Positions 12,560-12,618 of a DNA stretch of 12,618 nucleotides are shown piece by piece. Position 1 is the stretch's first letter; each line of letters starts with the position of its first letter. Below the pieces are notes generated by a model. That model was not told the DNA's origin. It did not search any database and saw only the letters and a list, made by a program, of their open reading frames with translations. The DNA comes from JBHEMK01 sp046262635. Lineage in GTDB: Bacteria; Actinomycetota; Thermoleophilia; Gaiellales; Gaiellaceae. Made by a program: the position numbers and the translations under genes. The stretch lies in NCBI GenBank assembly GCA_046262635.1, contig JBHEMK010000143.1, forward strand, positions 1 through 12,618. Reading direction: 5' to 3'.

Positions 12560-12618
12560 TCAGAGCTCAACGACGGCCTTCGTACCGGAGCCCTGCGCAT
12601 CCCAGGCCTCTGCGATCC
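12560..12618 (-). CDS. C-terminal end of an unidentified protein (partial)
   Basis: Only the last codons are inside the window. In the frame ending at TGA 12562-12560 the minus strand reads IAEAWDAQGSGTKAVVEL, which looks like a true C-terminus: a helix followed by a short strand. The ending resembles medium-chain (zinc-type) dehydrogenases and quinone oxidoreductases, whose last strand is often of the form GKVVVEL, but this is too short for a firm call. Codon third positions are mostly G or C. A terminator-like nested stem follows. The opposite strand also has an open frame here (from ATG 12542), so the strand is not certain. Confidence 0.45.
   Translation of the reverse strand, partial: IAEAWDAQGSGTKAVVEL

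Noticed and set aside
1..12618. CRISPR arrays, tRNA or rRNA genes
   Set aside because: No regularly spaced repeats, no cloverleaf with a conserved T-arm and no rRNA segments were seen by reading both strands.

Overview
The window is GC-rich DNA, with G or C at most third codon positions in every real gene. Its gene content suggests a high-GC actinobacterium, most likely of the Thermoleophilia (Gaiellales/Solirubrobacterales) type. This placement is inferred from the style of the small proteins, the stand-alone SucA-type 2-oxoglutarate dehydrogenase E1, the primary-type sigma factor and Lon. It was not tested by any search. The genes are mainly housekeeping and signalling genes, and I see no CRISPR array, phage module, defence island, tRNA or rRNA.

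Layout. 1-546: one end of an IS630-family insertion sequence. Its transposase runs leftward off the window and carries a one-base frameshift. 665-2836 (minus): a small conserved-looking protein of unknown function and, upstream of it, a membrane-bound sensor diguanylate cyclase (sensor, HAMP, GAF and GGEEF domains). 3123-3308 (plus): a tiny basic protein. 3333-6758 (minus): a probable operon of two small membrane proteins followed by the 2-oxoglutarate dehydrogenase E1 gene sucA. 6822-7865 (plus): a primary-type RNA polymerase sigma factor, divergent from that operon. 7866-8264: about 400 bases without a gene, rich in inverted repeats. 8265-8759 (plus): a helical, possibly ferritin-like protein. 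8835-12098 (minus): a compact cluster of lon protease, an HxlR-type regulator overlapping the end of lon, and a SAM-dependent methyltransferase 11 bases further on. 12099-12559: a long non-coding stretch holding the lon promoter. 12560-12618 (minus): probably the last 19 codons of another gene.

How the genes may work together. The 91-aa and 95-aa membrane proteins overlap by 4 bases (GTGA) and lie 52 bases ahead of sucA, so they are probably transcribed with this TCA-cycle gene. Lon, the regulator and the methyltransferase are also arranged as one transcription unit, so the regulator may respond to, or be expressed with, protein quality-control stress. The diguanylate cyclase would make c-di-GMP in response to an extracytoplasmic signal.

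Promoter patterns recur. Two small genes have a -10-like hexamer exactly 6 bases before a GTG start, the spacing expected of leaderless transcripts. Two others (lon and the 105-aa gene) share a 10-base block containing the -10-like TACAAT. Nothing here clearly amounts to a new system. The best leads are the leaderless small genes, the coupling of small membrane proteins to sucA, the lon-HxlR-methyltransferase unit with its operator-like dyad, and the structured gap at 7866-8264.
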